Counted from the first letter of the stretch, positions 34,207-43,110 are shown. The stretch: DNA of 64,000 nucleotides from Marivita sp. (GCF_022763305.1 NZ_JALEGT010000031.1:1-64000); one strand, 5' to 3'. Numbers and translations are program-made. The notes: generated by a model from the letters alone, not told the origin.

Positions 34207-35631
34207 TTACCAGCTTGCCGAGATGTATTGCGTTTCCATGAATTCGAGCATCCCTTCATGCCCGCCTTCACGTCCGAGACCGGATTGCTTCGTGCCCCCA
34301 AACGGCGCCGCCGGGTCGCTGACCAATCCCCGGTTCAGGCCGACCATGCCGTAGTCCAGCCGTTCGCAGACCTGAAGCGCGCGTTTGAAGTCAGCGGAAA
34401 ACACATAGGCGACAAGGCCGTATTCGGTGTTGTTCGCGCGTCGAATGACCTCTTCCTGATCGCTGAAGGTCTGGATCGCGGCAACCGGGCCGAAGATTTC
34501 GTCGTGCACACAGTCCGCGTCCTCGGACACGTTCGAAAGGACCGTGGGCGGATAGTAGAAGCCCTTGCCCTCGGGCACTGTACCACCGCATTCGATCTTG
34601 GCACCTTTTGCGACAGCATCGGCGACAAAGGCCGCAACCTTGTCGCGCGTGTCGGCATTGACCAGAGGGCCGACATCGACGGATGGATCGGTGCCGTCGC
34701 CTACTTTGAGCGCCGCCATCCTTTCGGTCAGGCGTTTGGTGAAGTCGTCCGCAATGCTGTCATGCACATAGATGCGGTTCGCAGCGGTACAGGCCTCGCC
34801 CAGATTGCGCATCTTGGCCAGCATGGTGCCCTCGATGGCGGTGTCCATGTCGGCATCTTCGAGCACCACCACGGGTGCATTGCCGCCCAGCTCCATCGCG
34901 GGTTTCAACACCTGATCTGCCGCGGATTTCAGGAGCTTGCGTCCCACACCTGTGGAGCCGGTAAAGCTGACCACGCGCACACGCGGATCGTGCAGCATGT
35001 GATCCACCAGCGCACCGGTCCTGCGTGAGGGCAGGACGTTGACCAGCCCGGGCGGCACACCGGCCTCTTCCAGAAGCGGCATCAGCGCCAGCATGGTCAG
35101 AGGTGTTTCCGATGCCGGTTTGATGATGACGCCACAGCCTGCGGCCAGGGCGGGCGCGATTTTGCGCGTGCCCATCGCGGCGGGATAGTTCCACGGTGTG
35201 ACCAGCACCGCGAGCCCGGCGGGTTTGTGCTGCACGACGATGCGCGCACCCGAGGCGGGGGCATGGGTGATCAGACCATCCGCGCGCACGGCTTCCTCGG
35301 CGAACCAGCGGAAGAACTCGGCGGCATAGGTCGCCTCGCCCCTGGCATCTGTCCCGGCTTTGCCGTTTTCCAGCGTGATGAGATGGGCGAAATGATCCAG
35401 CCGCGCTGTCATCAACTCCCACGCCTTGCGCAACACTTCGGAGCGTTCGCGCGGGGTGCGGGCGGCCCAATCGGCCATCGCCTTTTCGGCAGCGTCCAGC
35501 GCCTTGTCCGCATCGGCGATGTCCGCCGACGCGACCGAGGCGATCACCTCTTCGGTGGCCGGGTTGATGACGTCAAAGCGGTCGGCGGTCTGGTGCCAGC
35601 CGCCGTCGATATAAAGATCGGTATAGTCCAT
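34207..35631 (-). CDS. NAD(P)-dependent aldehyde dehydrogenase, succinate-semialdehyde type
   Basis: A 474-residue ALDH. It has TPWNYPAAMGTRKIAPALAA, FTGSTGVGRKLL (cofactor), ELGGNAPVVVLEDAD (catalytic Glu) and GEACTAANRIYVH (catalytic Cys). It resembles GabD-type succinate/glutarate-semialdehyde dehydrogenases. It is inserted between the two E2 genes of the complex, 10 and 17 bases from its neighbours, so all are cotranscribed. An aldehyde such as acetaldehyde or a semialdehyde released in this pathway is a likely substrate. Confidence 0.88.
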   Translation of the reverse strand: MDYTDLYIDGGWHQTADRFDVINPATEEVIASVASADIADADKALDAAEKAMADWAARTPRERSEVLRKAWELMTARLDHFAHLITLENGKAGTDARGEATYAAEFFRWFAEEAVRADGLITHAPASGARIVVQHKPAGLAVLVTPWNYPAAMGTRKIAPALAAGCGVIIKPASETPLTMLALMPLLEEAGVPPGLVNVLPSRRTGALVDHMLHDPRVRVVSFTGSTGVGRKLLKSAADQVLKPAMELGGNAPVVVLEDADMDTAIEGTMLAKMRNLGEACTAANRIYVHDSIADDFTKRLTERMAALKVGDGTDPSVDVGPLVNADTRDKVAAFVADAVAKGAKIECGGTVPEGKGFYYPPTVLSNVSEDADCVHDEIFGPVAAIQTFSDQEEVIRRANNTEYGLVAYVFSADFKRALQVCERLDYGMVGLNRGLVSDPAAPFGGTKQSGLGREGGHEGMLEFMETQYISASW

Positions 35632-35648
35632 GTCGGTCCCCCGGAAGG

Positions 35649-36944
35649 TCAGAGCAGGTGGCGGAGCGGCTGCTCCACCCGGCCTGCGAAATCGGTCAGA
35701 AGCTGGATCGCGGTCGGCGCATCCATGTGGTCAGCGGCGCAATCCAGCGTGAGTTTCAGCCCTTTGCGGCGCTGCGTGATCGTGACGACCGGCACGCTGT
35801 CGGCACCCATGGCCGCACTGCGGATCGTTGTGCCGCGCAGATCACGGACGATCAGGTCTGGCGCGTCCTCGGTTTCTGTCACGTCCGACAGCGTTCCGCC
35901 GTCGGTCACCGCATAGCTGGTCGAGGCACCGAACCGTTCGATGGCAACCGTCTGTGCAGTGGGCATGGAGGCTCCGGCCAAACCGGCAAGCAACGCGTCG
36001 GCATCTGTCAAACCGTGGCTTTGCGACGCCCATCTGGTGAAGTCGGTCAGGCCATCGCCCGACAGTTTTGCGACAAGGTGGTGGGTCGCGGCAGCGGTGC
36101 TGACCGCTGGTTGCGCTGTCGTGCGCGGCAGGGCTTTCAGCACCTCCAGGTCCCGGACGTGATAGGGTTGAGGGTGACCGGCCTCGACCAGTCGAGCAAG
36201 ATCAAGACCCTGCTCGATCGCCAGTCTGCGCAGCTTGGGTGAGGCGAGGATGCGCCCGCTGGTTGAGGCAACGGCTGGTTTTGCCGGAGCAGGTGGCTCC
36301 TTGGCCTTTTCAGGCCTCGTCGCGGTCGCCGGGGCAGGTGCGTCGGCTTCGGCAGGTGCCGGGGCTTTGGCGCTTCGGGACATAGGGCTCGCCGGCTTGT
36401 CGGCGCTGATGATCGCCACCGCCTGTCCGACGGGGACGTCTTCCCCGGCTTCAGCCAGATTGGCAGCCAGATAGCCGTCGCTGCCGGCTTCGACCTCCAT
36501 CGTGCTCTTGTCGGTTTCCACCTCGAAGAGCACGTCGTCCGCTTTGACCGCGTCGCCGGGCGCCTTGTGCCAGCTGACCAGAAGGCCGCTGTCCTGCGCC
36601 ATGCCCAATTGCGGCATGGTGACGGACTTGCCCTCGGGCAGCGCGTCCTCCTCGGTGTCATGCGGCGCGTCGTCCTTTGCGGCGGGCGCTGGTGCGTCGT
36701 CCTCGGCGCTGTCCGAAATGCGGGCAATCACCGCCCCGACGGGCACGTCTTCACCTTCGGACGCGGACACGCCGGTCAGAAAGCCGCTGGCCTGTGCCTC
36801 GACCTCCATCGTGGCCTTATCGGTTTCCACCTCGAAGAGCGCGTCACCCTTGGCCACCGCATCGCCCGGCGCCTTGAGCCATGACACGATCTTGCCCGCA
36901 TCCTGCGCCATGCCCAGTTGAGGCATTGTCACGTCATGCGGCAT
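35649..36944 (-). CDS. E2-like lipoyl carrier protein with two lipoyl domains and a degenerate catalytic domain
   Basis: A 431-residue protein. Two lipoyl domains carry the modified Lys at about 43 (ETDKATMEV) and 146 (ETDKSTMEV). Then come an Ala/Pro-rich linker (185-228), a subunit-binding domain (231-270, RILASPKLRRLAIEQGLDLA) and a shortened C-terminal region (285-431). At the position where active E2 has YDHRVING this protein has CAADHMDA, so the catalytic His is lost. It overlaps the E1-beta gene by 11 bases. It probably carries acyl groups for the separate catalytic E2. Confidence 0.85.
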   Translation of the reverse strand: MPHDVTMPQLGMAQDAGKIVSWLKAPGDAVAKGDALFEVETDKATMEVEAQASGFLTGVSASEGEDVPVGAVIARISDSAEDDAPAPAAKDDAPHDTEEDALPEGKSVTMPQLGMAQDSGLLVSWHKAPGDAVKADDVLFEVETDKSTMEVEAGSDGYLAANLAEAGEDVPVGQAVAIISADKPASPMSRSAKAPAPAEADAPAPATATRPEKAKEPPAPAKPAVASTSGRILASPKLRRLAIEQGLDLARLVEAGHPQPYHVRDLEVLKALPRTTAQPAVSTAAATHHLVAKLSGDGLTDFTRWASQSHGLTDADALLAGLAGASMPTAQTVAIERFGASTSYAVTDGGTLSDVTETEDAPDLIVRDLRGTTIRSAAMGADSVPVVTITQRRKGLKLTLDCAADHMDAPTAIQLLTDFAGRVEQPLRHLL

Positions 36945-37929
36945 GGATCAGCTCCCCCGAGCACAGCTTGCGCGCTTCGTCGGCAACCCGTTCCGGTGTC
37001 GGCACGGTGATGTCCTCCAGCGCGGGGCTGAAGGGCACAGGGACGTCCATCGCGCCCATGCGCAGGACCGGGGCATCCAGATGGTAGAACGCCTTTTCGT
37101 TCAGCCGCGATGCGATTTCCGAGGTGATGCCATAGCTCTGGTGGCCTTCGTCGATCACGATGGCGCGGCTGGTCTTCTTGACGCTTTCGATCAGCGTGGC
37201 CTCGTCCAGAGGCACGATGGTGCGTGGGTCGATCACTTCGGCCTCGATACCCTCTTTCGCCAAGATCGCAGCGGCTTTCTCGGCCACCTGCACCATCGAG
37301 GATGTGGCGATCAGGCTGATGTCCTTGCCTTCCCGCTTGATATGCGCCTCGCCGAAGGGGATCAGGTATTCCTCTTCCGGCACCGGGGCCTTGTCCTGAT
37401 ACATCAGCTTGTCTTCGAAGATCACAACCGGGTTGTTGTCGCGGATCGCGGTCTTCATCAGACCCTTCGCCTCGTAAGCCGAGGACGGCATCGCGACCTT
37501 CAGCCCCGGAATATGCGCCACAAGCGCTTGCAAAGACTGCGAGTGCTGCGCGGCGGAGCGGCGTGTGGCCCCCATATTGGTGCGCAGCACCAGCGGCACG
37601 TTGAGCTTGCCGCCGGACATGTAATGGATCTTGGCGGCCTGATTGCACAGCTGATCCATGATCAGGAAGATGAAGTCGCCGAACATCAGATCGACGATGG
37701 GTCGCGCACCGGTCATGGCGGCACCGACGGCGATTCCCATGAAACCGGGTTCGGCGATAGGCGTGTCGATGACGCGGTCGGTGCCGAATTCCTCGACCAG
37801 ACCGGACAGCACCTTGAAGGGCGTTCCGGCCTCGGCCACGTCTTCGCCCAACAGGAACACCGTGGGATCGCGGCGCATTTCTTCGGCGATGGCCTCGTTG
37901 ACGGCCTGGGACAGGGTGATCTCTCTCAT
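36934..37929 (-). CDS. 2-oxoacid (pyruvate/acetoin-type) dehydrogenase E1 beta subunit
   Basis: A 331-residue transketolase-like subunit. It has NEAIAEEMRRDPTVFLLGED, RVIDTPIAEPGFMGIAVGAA and RTNMGATRRSAAQHSQSL. It resembles AcoB/PdhB. It completes the thiamine-diphosphate site with E1-alpha, 12 bases upstream. Acetoin versus pyruvate or another 2-oxoacid cannot be settled from the sequence. Confidence 0.9.
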   Translation of the reverse strand: MREITLSQAVNEAIAEEMRRDPTVFLLGEDVAEAGTPFKVLSGLVEEFGTDRVIDTPIAEPGFMGIAVGAAMTGARPIVDLMFGDFIFLIMDQLCNQAAKIHYMSGGKLNVPLVLRTNMGATRRSAAQHSQSLQALVAHIPGLKVAMPSSAYEAKGLMKTAIRDNNPVVIFEDKLMYQDKAPVPEEEYLIPFGEAHIKREGKDISLIATSSMVQVAEKAAAILAKEGIEAEVIDPRTIVPLDEATLIESVKKTSRAIVIDEGHQSYGITSEIASRLNEKAFYHLDAPVLRMGAMDVPVPFSPALEDITVPTPERVADEARKLCSGELIHAA

Positions 37930-37941
37930 GTCGGTCTCTCC

Positions 37942-38919
37942 TCAGTCCGCGTAGACATGCATGTCCACTTCGGACACGTCGGGATATTTGGCAGCCTCGG
38001 CATAGGCGACGGCCTCGGCGGCATCCTTTTCGATCTCGGCATTCATCGCCTCGATCTCGTCTTCGGTGGCGATGCCCTCGCTCACGAGGAACGACCGGAA
38101 GCGGATGATCGGATCGCGGTTGTCCTTCCAATCCTTCTCTTCGTCCTTGGAGCGGTAATATTCGCGGTTGATGTCGCCCACATGGTGGCCGTGATAGCGA
38201 TAGGTCATCAGTTCGACGAAGAACGGGCCTTCGCCCTTGCGGCAGCGGGCCACCAGTTTCTGTGACAACTCGTTGACGGCCAACACGTCCTGCCCATCGA
38301 CCTGGAACGCTTCGATGCGAAAGGCTTCGGCCCGGGCGGTGATGGAGCCGGCGGCGATTTCCTCGGTCTTGGTGTATTCGGAATAGCCGTTGTTTTCGCA
38401 GGCATAAATCACCGGCAGGTTCCAGAGCGCGGCCATATTCATCACTTCGTAGAGCAGCCCTTGCGCGGTTGCGCCGTCGCCAAAGAAACAGACGGTCACG
38501 TCGTCCTGACCCAGCAGCTTGGCCCGCAGTGCCGAGCCTGTGGCGATCCCCATGGAGCCGCCGACAATGGCATTGGCCCCAAGGTTGCCATGGCTTTGAT
38601 CGGCGATGTGCATCGACCCGCCTTTGCCCCGGCAATACCCTTCTTCCTTGCCCAACAGTTCGCAGAACATCTCTTTGAAGTTCGCGCCCTTGGCTACGCA
38701 GTGCCCGTGACCCCGGTGGGTCGAGGTGATACGGTCGTCATCGGTCAGCGCCTCGCAGATCCCGACGGCGACAGCCTCTTCACCGGAATACATGTGGGTG
38801 AGGCCCGGCATCTTGGCCGACAGGTAAAGCTGGTTCGCGTTGTCCTCGAAGGTGCGGATGCGCATCATCTGGCGATACATGCGCAGATAGTCTTCGGTAT
38901 TTGTCTTGGCCTTGGCCAT
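37942..38919 (-). CDS. 2-oxoacid (pyruvate/acetoin-type) dehydrogenase E1 alpha subunit
   Basis: A 325-residue subunit. It has RTFEDNANQLYLSAKMPGLT, THRGHGHCVAKGA, GKGGSMHIAD and the thiamine-diphosphate motif GDGATAQG ending in ACENN. Length matches AcoA/PdhA. The frame reaches 38964, but ATG 38919 with GGGAGGG upstream is preferred. It heads the E1-E2-ALDH-E2 operon. No E3 (lipoamide dehydrogenase) gene is present in the window. Confidence 0.9.
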   Translation of the reverse strand: MAKAKTNTEDYLRMYRQMMRIRTFEDNANQLYLSAKMPGLTHMYSGEEAVAVGICEALTDDDRITSTHRGHGHCVAKGANFKEMFCELLGKEEGYCRGKGGSMHIADQSHGNLGANAIVGGSMGIATGSALRAKLLGQDDVTVCFFGDGATAQGLLYEVMNMAALWNLPVIYACENNGYSEYTKTEEIAAGSITARAEAFRIEAFQVDGQDVLAVNELSQKLVARCRKGEGPFFVELMTYRYHGHHVGDINREYYRSKDEEKDWKDNRDPIIRFRSFLVSEGIATEDEIEAMNAEIEKDAAEAVAYAEAAKYPDVSEVDMHVYAD

Positions 38920-38979
38920 TGGATCCCTCCCAAAGGGGGCAAGGGCGCGCGGCCCCTGCTTCATCTTGCCGAATAAACT

Positions 38980-39004
38980 CCCGCCGGAGGCGTCCCCCGG
39001 CGGG
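38980..39004 (-). terminator. Hairpin between M24 gene and E1-alpha
   Basis: CCCGCCGG (38980-38987) pairs with CCGGCGGG (38997-39004) around a 9-base loop, starting 6 bases after the M24 gene stop. There is no T-run. It looks like the GC-rich hairpins scattered in Rhodobacteraceae intergenic DNA and probably separates two transcripts. Confidence 0.5.
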
Positions 39005-39009
39005 GCTCG

Positions 39010-40308
39010 TCAATACCGGTTGGCGATGGGTAGCTCTTCTGCGGGGAAGAGGCTGATCACCTCGCAGCCGGTTTCCGTCACCACGACCTCTTCCTCGATC
39101 CGGGCGGCGGAATAGCCATCGGTGGCCGGGCAATAGGTCTCGAGCGCGAACACCATGCCGGTCTGGATTTCCATCGGATGATCGAGGCTGACGGCGCGGC
39201 TGATGATCGGGCGTTCGTGCAGGGCAAGGCCCAGACCGTGACCGAACTGCAGACCGAAGGCCTGATCCTCGTTGTCAAAGCCCAGCGACTGTGCGGTCGG
39301 CCAGACCTCGGCCACCTTGTCGGTGGTGACACCCGGCTTGATCATGGCAATCGATGCATCGATCCATTCGCGCGCCTTGACGTAGGCGTCGTTCTGAGCA
39401 GGCGTCGCGCGGCCGACGTTGAATGTGCGGTAGTAACACGTGCGGTAGCCCTGATAGCTTTGCAGGATGTCGAAGAACGCCTGATCGCCGGGGCGGATCA
39501 GCCTGTCGGTAAAGTTGTGCGGGTGCGGGTTGCAGCGTTCGCCGGAAATCGCGTTGATCGCTTCGACGTCGTCCGAGCCCATCTCGTAGAGCAGCTTGTT
39601 CGACATCGCGACGATGTCATTCTCGCGCACGCCGGGTTTCAGCTCTTCGTAGATCATGTGGTAGACGCCATCGACCATGCTGGCCGCCTGTGTCAGAAGC
39701 TGGATTTCGTCCCAGTTCTTGATTTCGCGCGCTGCCAGCATGATCTGCTGGCCGTCCACGACCTTGATGCCTTCTTCCTGCAGCGCGTGGAACATGGCGG
39801 TTTCGGCATAGTCCACGCCGACCGGCATGTCGGCCATGCCCGCATCCTTGATCAGCTGCGCGATCATCTTGGCGTATTTCTTCATCAGGCCGAATTCCGG
39901 CGGGATCGTGCCGCGCATGCCGACAACGCCGGCGAGGCAGTGATCGGGTTCCAGCCAGTCGGAATAGCGTTTGTGATGCACGGCAGCAGAGCCGAAATCC
40001 CAGACATAGGGGCTGTCGTCGCCGGTCAGTAGGCAGAAGCGGCACATCTTGTCCCGTTCCCATTCGCCGATCTTTGTGGCTGACACGTAGCGGATGTTGT
40101 TGACGTCAAACAGCAGCAGCGACCCGGCGTTCGAGTTCTGCAGCGACTGGCGCGTGCGGGCAAGGCGGTAGCGGCGCAGGCGGTCGTGATCGACCCGGCG
40201 TTCGAAATCGACCGAGGTGTGGCCCCAGGCGGGCAGGCGGTCGCGCCATTCCCAGTTGGGTTCAAGATCCTGCGGTGTGAGCAGGTTCGGCATCAGTGCG
40301 CGAGACAT
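39010..40308 (-). CDS. M24 (aminopeptidase P / DddP-like) family protein with altered metal site
   Basis: A 432-residue creatinase-fold protein. The N-terminal domain (FDVNNIRYVSATKIGEWERD) and C-terminal pita-bread domain resemble DMSP lyase DddP and Xaa-Pro peptidases. His357 (QFGHGLGLALHE), Glu390 (FALETYCPA) and Glu405 (ARIEEEV) of the metal site are kept. In FFDILQSYQGYRTCYYRTF only the first Asp (280) is present; the second Asp reads Leu and the third position is Cys or Tyr. It may be inactive or mononuclear. AAAGGAG precedes the ATG. It is in line with the SDR and regulator upstream. DMSP lyase activity is not supported. Confidence 0.8.
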   Translation of the reverse strand: MSRALMPNLLTPQDLEPNWEWRDRLPAWGHTSVDFERRVDHDRLRRYRLARTRQSLQNSNAGSLLLFDVNNIRYVSATKIGEWERDKMCRFCLLTGDDSPYVWDFGSAAVHHKRYSDWLEPDHCLAGVVGMRGTIPPEFGLMKKYAKMIAQLIKDAGMADMPVGVDYAETAMFHALQEEGIKVVDGQQIMLAAREIKNWDEIQLLTQAASMVDGVYHMIYEELKPGVRENDIVAMSNKLLYEMGSDDVEAINAISGERCNPHPHNFTDRLIRPGDQAFFDILQSYQGYRTCYYRTFNVGRATPAQNDAYVKAREWIDASIAMIKPGVTTDKVAEVWPTAQSLGFDNEDQAFGLQFGHGLGLALHERPIISRAVSLDHPMEIQTGMVFALETYCPATDGYSAARIEEEVVVTETGCEVISLFPAEELPIANRY

Positions 40309-40373
40309 GAAAAGCTCCTTTCGGGTGCCGCGTGGCGCACCCGGTTTGTTCTGAAAAACAGGGGGGTGAGGGG

Positions 40374-41183
40374 TTACTTCGTGACCCAGCCGCCGTCGAT
40401 GGAGATCATCTGGCCGGTCATGTAATCGCTGTCGTCAGAGGCGAGGAACGAGGCCGTTCCGACAATGTCGTTGGGGTAGGACACCCGCTTGATCACCAGG
40501 TTGTTGGCGACGATGTCGTCATAGGCCTGGCCTTCGCGTTCCTTGAACCCGATCTCGACAAGGTCCTTGTCCAGCTGCTCCCAAAGCGGTGTCACAACGA
40601 CGCCGGGGGCATAGCCGTTGACGGTGATGTTGTGCTCGGCCAGACCCAGCGCACCGCATTCGGTCAGCGCCAGACAGCCGTATTTCGAAGTGCAGTAGAC
40701 GGTCACGTCGACCAGCGGCTTGCGCGACGCGATGGAGCCGACATTGATCAGCTTGTAGGGGTGATCCTCCATCGGACCCTGCTTGATCATCTGGCGTGCG
40801 GTTTCCTGCATCCCAAGCCACATCGCCTTGGTGTTGACGTTCATGATCATGTCCCAGTTGTCTTCGTCGATATCCATGAAGAACCGGGGTTTGTTCAGGC
40901 CCGCATTGAAGAGACCCACGTTGATCGACCCGAAGGCTTCGACCGTTGCAGCCACGGCAGCCGCGTTGTCGTCGCGCTTGGTCACGTCCATCTTCACGGC
41001 AATCGCCTTGCCGTTTCCGGCGGCGTTGATCCGGTCGGCAACGACCTGCGCTTCGTCCCCGTCAAGATCCCCCAGACAGACATTCGCCCCCTGGGCGGCG
41101 AAAGCCTCGGCATTGGCGGTACCCATGCCACGGGCGGCTCCGGTGATCAGGATGTTCTTACCTTTGAGGCGATTGGGGTCCAT
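40374..41183 (-). CDS. Short-chain dehydrogenase (polyol/butanediol dehydrogenase-like)
   Basis: A 269-residue SDR. It has TGAARGMG (about 14-21), FNAGLNKPRFF, NVGSIASRKPL and YCTSKYGCLAL, then YAPGVVVTPLWEQLDKDL. A WEQ/WAEID element after the PG motif also occurs in meso-butanediol and polyol dehydrogenases. It is clearly a paralogue of the SDR at 44266-45063. GGGAGGA precedes the ATG. It follows the regulator gene by 10 bases. Confidence 0.85.
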   Translation of the reverse strand: MDPNRLKGKNILITGAARGMGTANAEAFAAQGANVCLGDLDGDEAQVVADRINAAGNGKAIAVKMDVTKRDDNAAAVAATVEAFGSINVGLFNAGLNKPRFFMDIDEDNWDMIMNVNTKAMWLGMQETARQMIKQGPMEDHPYKLINVGSIASRKPLVDVTVYCTSKYGCLALTECGALGLAEHNITVNGYAPGVVVTPLWEQLDKDLVEIGFKEREGQAYDDIVANNLVIKRVSYPNDIVGTASFLASDDSDYMTGQMISIDGGWVTK

Positions 41184-41193
41184 GGTTTCCTCC

Positions 41194-43020
41194 CTAAGTG
41201 ACCTGGTGTTTCATGATGTCTTCGGCGCGGGCCTGGGCCCGGTCGAGCGCCTCGCGCGGGGACACGATCCCGCGCAGCATGTCGTGAAGTTCGTGGCCGC
41301 AGATGTGGATGATCTCCGAGATGTGCGGAATCGGCGGGCGCGGCCAGAATTGCAGCTCGTCGCGCCAGGACATCTGGTCGACGAGTTCGAAGATCGGAGA
41401 CAGGCGCCGCACTTCCGGGTCCGCCCCGACGGAATAGCGGGGCGCCGTACGGCTGCCGCTTTGGGCATAAAGCTTTTGTGCCGCCGGCGAAGTGAAGGCG
41501 ACCAGCGCCTCGACCGTGTCCGCCACGCGGTCCTCCGCCAGGTTTGACGGCACGCAGAACACATAGCCGCCGACAGGGGCGATGGGGGCCCCCTCGGGCC
41601 CATGCGGATGGGGCAGGTAGCCGGTGTTGCCATGCGCCGAACAGCTGTCGTCGAGTTCGAAATATGGGGCCAGCAGGGTATACCCATAGGCCATGGCCAC
41701 CTTGCCGGACGCATAGGGGCGCACACGTTCGTACCAGGACATCGACAGAATGTCGGGCGGGGAAAACTCCAGCAGTTGCATCAGGTAATCCGCCGCCGCA
41801 TGCGCGCGATCGGTGTTCAGCATCGGTCGCAGGTCCGGTTGGTCGAGGTGATCCGCATCGAACCCCCCGGCGATCGGTGGCAGGTCGATGATGGGCTGAC
41901 CGAAGGCGGCGCAGGTCATCATGAACGTGTGGCCCAGTGCTGTGCCGCGTGCCGCATTCCACGCCACGCCATGACGGCCTCTGCGGGGGTCATTGAAGTG
42001 ACGGGCGGCTTCGATCACCGCGTCGGTGGTTACAGGGGGCTCCAGCCCTTCCGCTGCGAACCAGTCCTTGCGGTAGAACATCAATTCGGGCGTTGTCTGG
42101 CTTGGCACACCGTAGGGGGTTCCGTCCCAATGCGCCGCGCGCCAGCCTGCGGTGTGGAAATCGGCGGGATCAAGCCGGGAGACATCCATCACATCGGTCA
42201 GCGGGCGGATCACCCCTTTTTTCACGAATTCCCCAAGCCACGGTAGATCGACGGCGATCAGATCGTACCGGCTCTTGGTGCGCTCGCTGTTGCGCAATGC
42301 TTCTTCGCGCAGCCGGTCGATCGAAAAGGCGCGCTGATGAATGTTCGTCCCGACGATTTGTTCAAATTGACGCTTGAGCGTGTCCATCACCATGAATGTG
42401 GGATCGCCATGGACGAGGATGCGCAGCCCACCGGCCAGCTTGAGCGGTTGGGGCAGGGCACGGGGCGGGGCGATGGTTGCGCGGGTCGCCTGGTAGGAGC
42501 CACCATAATAGTAATGCTCGGTCTCTTCGGTTTCAGGCACGGCGCCAAAGGAATTGCGGGCCAGTCGTTCGATCCGGTCCGCCACCTGACTGAACCGGTC
42601 AAGAAGACGGGGACTCGGATGCAGGGAAAAGCTCTTGCCGCTCTTGGTGCGTGGCCGCTGCTCGAGCAGGCCCGAGTCCTTGAGTTCCGTCAGCTTGCGC
42701 GTCGCAGTTGCATAGGGGACGCCTGCCGCCGCAACCATGGAGGACGGCGACACGAGCCGCCCTTCGGAATGGCTTTGCAGGACATGCAGGATCATGTTCA
42801 GATGCGGATTGGGCGTGTTCGGCTCGATTGACGTCTCAAGCTCGAGCGACAGGGACTTGAGGAACTCCACCACACGTTCCAGCTCCGGACCCTCCGCGGC
42901 CGCGGCGACATGTGTCGAACGCTGCATGGCGTGCTGTCCATATTGGATATCACTGGCGAGGGTTCCGGACATTGTCGCTTTTTTGTTTGAGGGATTACGA
43001 GGTGGGATCGAGTCGCTCAC
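41194..43020 (-). CDS. One-component regulator: winged helix fused to a solute-binding-protein domain
   Basis: A 608-residue protein without signal peptide. Residues about 72-135 form a MarR/IclR-like winged helix (HLNMILHVLQSHSEGRLVSP, then GVPYATATRKLTELKDSGLL). Residues about 198-600 resemble a family 1 (type II) sugar-binding protein of ABC transporters: LRILVHGDPTFMVMD, GTPYGVPSQTTPELMFYRKD, GKVAMAYGY, GAPIAPVGGYVFCVPS. With no export signal, the binding fold should act as a cytosolic ligand sensor. It is divergent from an Rbs-type ABC operon, and the gap holds repeated TGRACAA sites. Starts further in (Met17 or Met32) are possible. The ligand is unknown, probably a sugar or polyol. Confidence 0.8.
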   Translation of the reverse strand: MSDSIPPRNPSNKKATMSGTLASDIQYGQHAMQRSTHVAAAAEGPELERVVEFLKSLSLELETSIEPNTPNPHLNMILHVLQSHSEGRLVSPSSMVAAAGVPYATATRKLTELKDSGLLEQRPRTKSGKSFSLHPSPRLLDRFSQVADRIERLARNSFGAVPETEETEHYYYGGSYQATRATIAPPRALPQPLKLAGGLRILVHGDPTFMVMDTLKRQFEQIVGTNIHQRAFSIDRLREEALRNSERTKSRYDLIAVDLPWLGEFVKKGVIRPLTDVMDVSRLDPADFHTAGWRAAHWDGTPYGVPSQTTPELMFYRKDWFAAEGLEPPVTTDAVIEAARHFNDPRRGRHGVAWNAARGTALGHTFMMTCAAFGQPIIDLPPIAGGFDADHLDQPDLRPMLNTDRAHAAADYLMQLLEFSPPDILSMSWYERVRPYASGKVAMAYGYTLLAPYFELDDSCSAHGNTGYLPHPHGPEGAPIAPVGGYVFCVPSNLAEDRVADTVEALVAFTSPAAQKLYAQSGSRTAPRYSVGADPEVRRLSPIFELVDQMSWRDELQFWPRPPIPHISEIIHICGHELHDMLRGIVSPREALDRAQARAEDIMKHQVT

Positions 43021-43037
43021 GGCGGCACCCTTTCAAA

Positions 43038-43110
43038 TTGTTCAATCTGACGGTTTGCGAGTATCGGATATAAATCCAAAATGGACAAATTTTTGTCCAA
43101 AATGAACAAA
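43038..43110. promoter_or_regulatory. Operator cluster of TGRACAA half-sites between the regulator and the ABC operon
   Basis: A perfect palindrome TGGACAAA-TT-TTTGTCCA lies at 43082-43099. CCAAAATGGACAAA (43076-43089) is repeated as CCAAAATGAACAAA (43097-43110) exactly 21 bases later. A further inverted half-site TTGTTCA lies at 43038-43044. All fall in the divergent gap of 207 bases. They are the best candidate binding sites for the winged-helix/binding-protein regulator. Confidence 0.6.

Noticed and set aside
39010-40308. DMSP lyase DddP
   Set aside because: Overall fold is similar, but two of the metal-binding aspartates are absent and there are no DMSP genes nearby.
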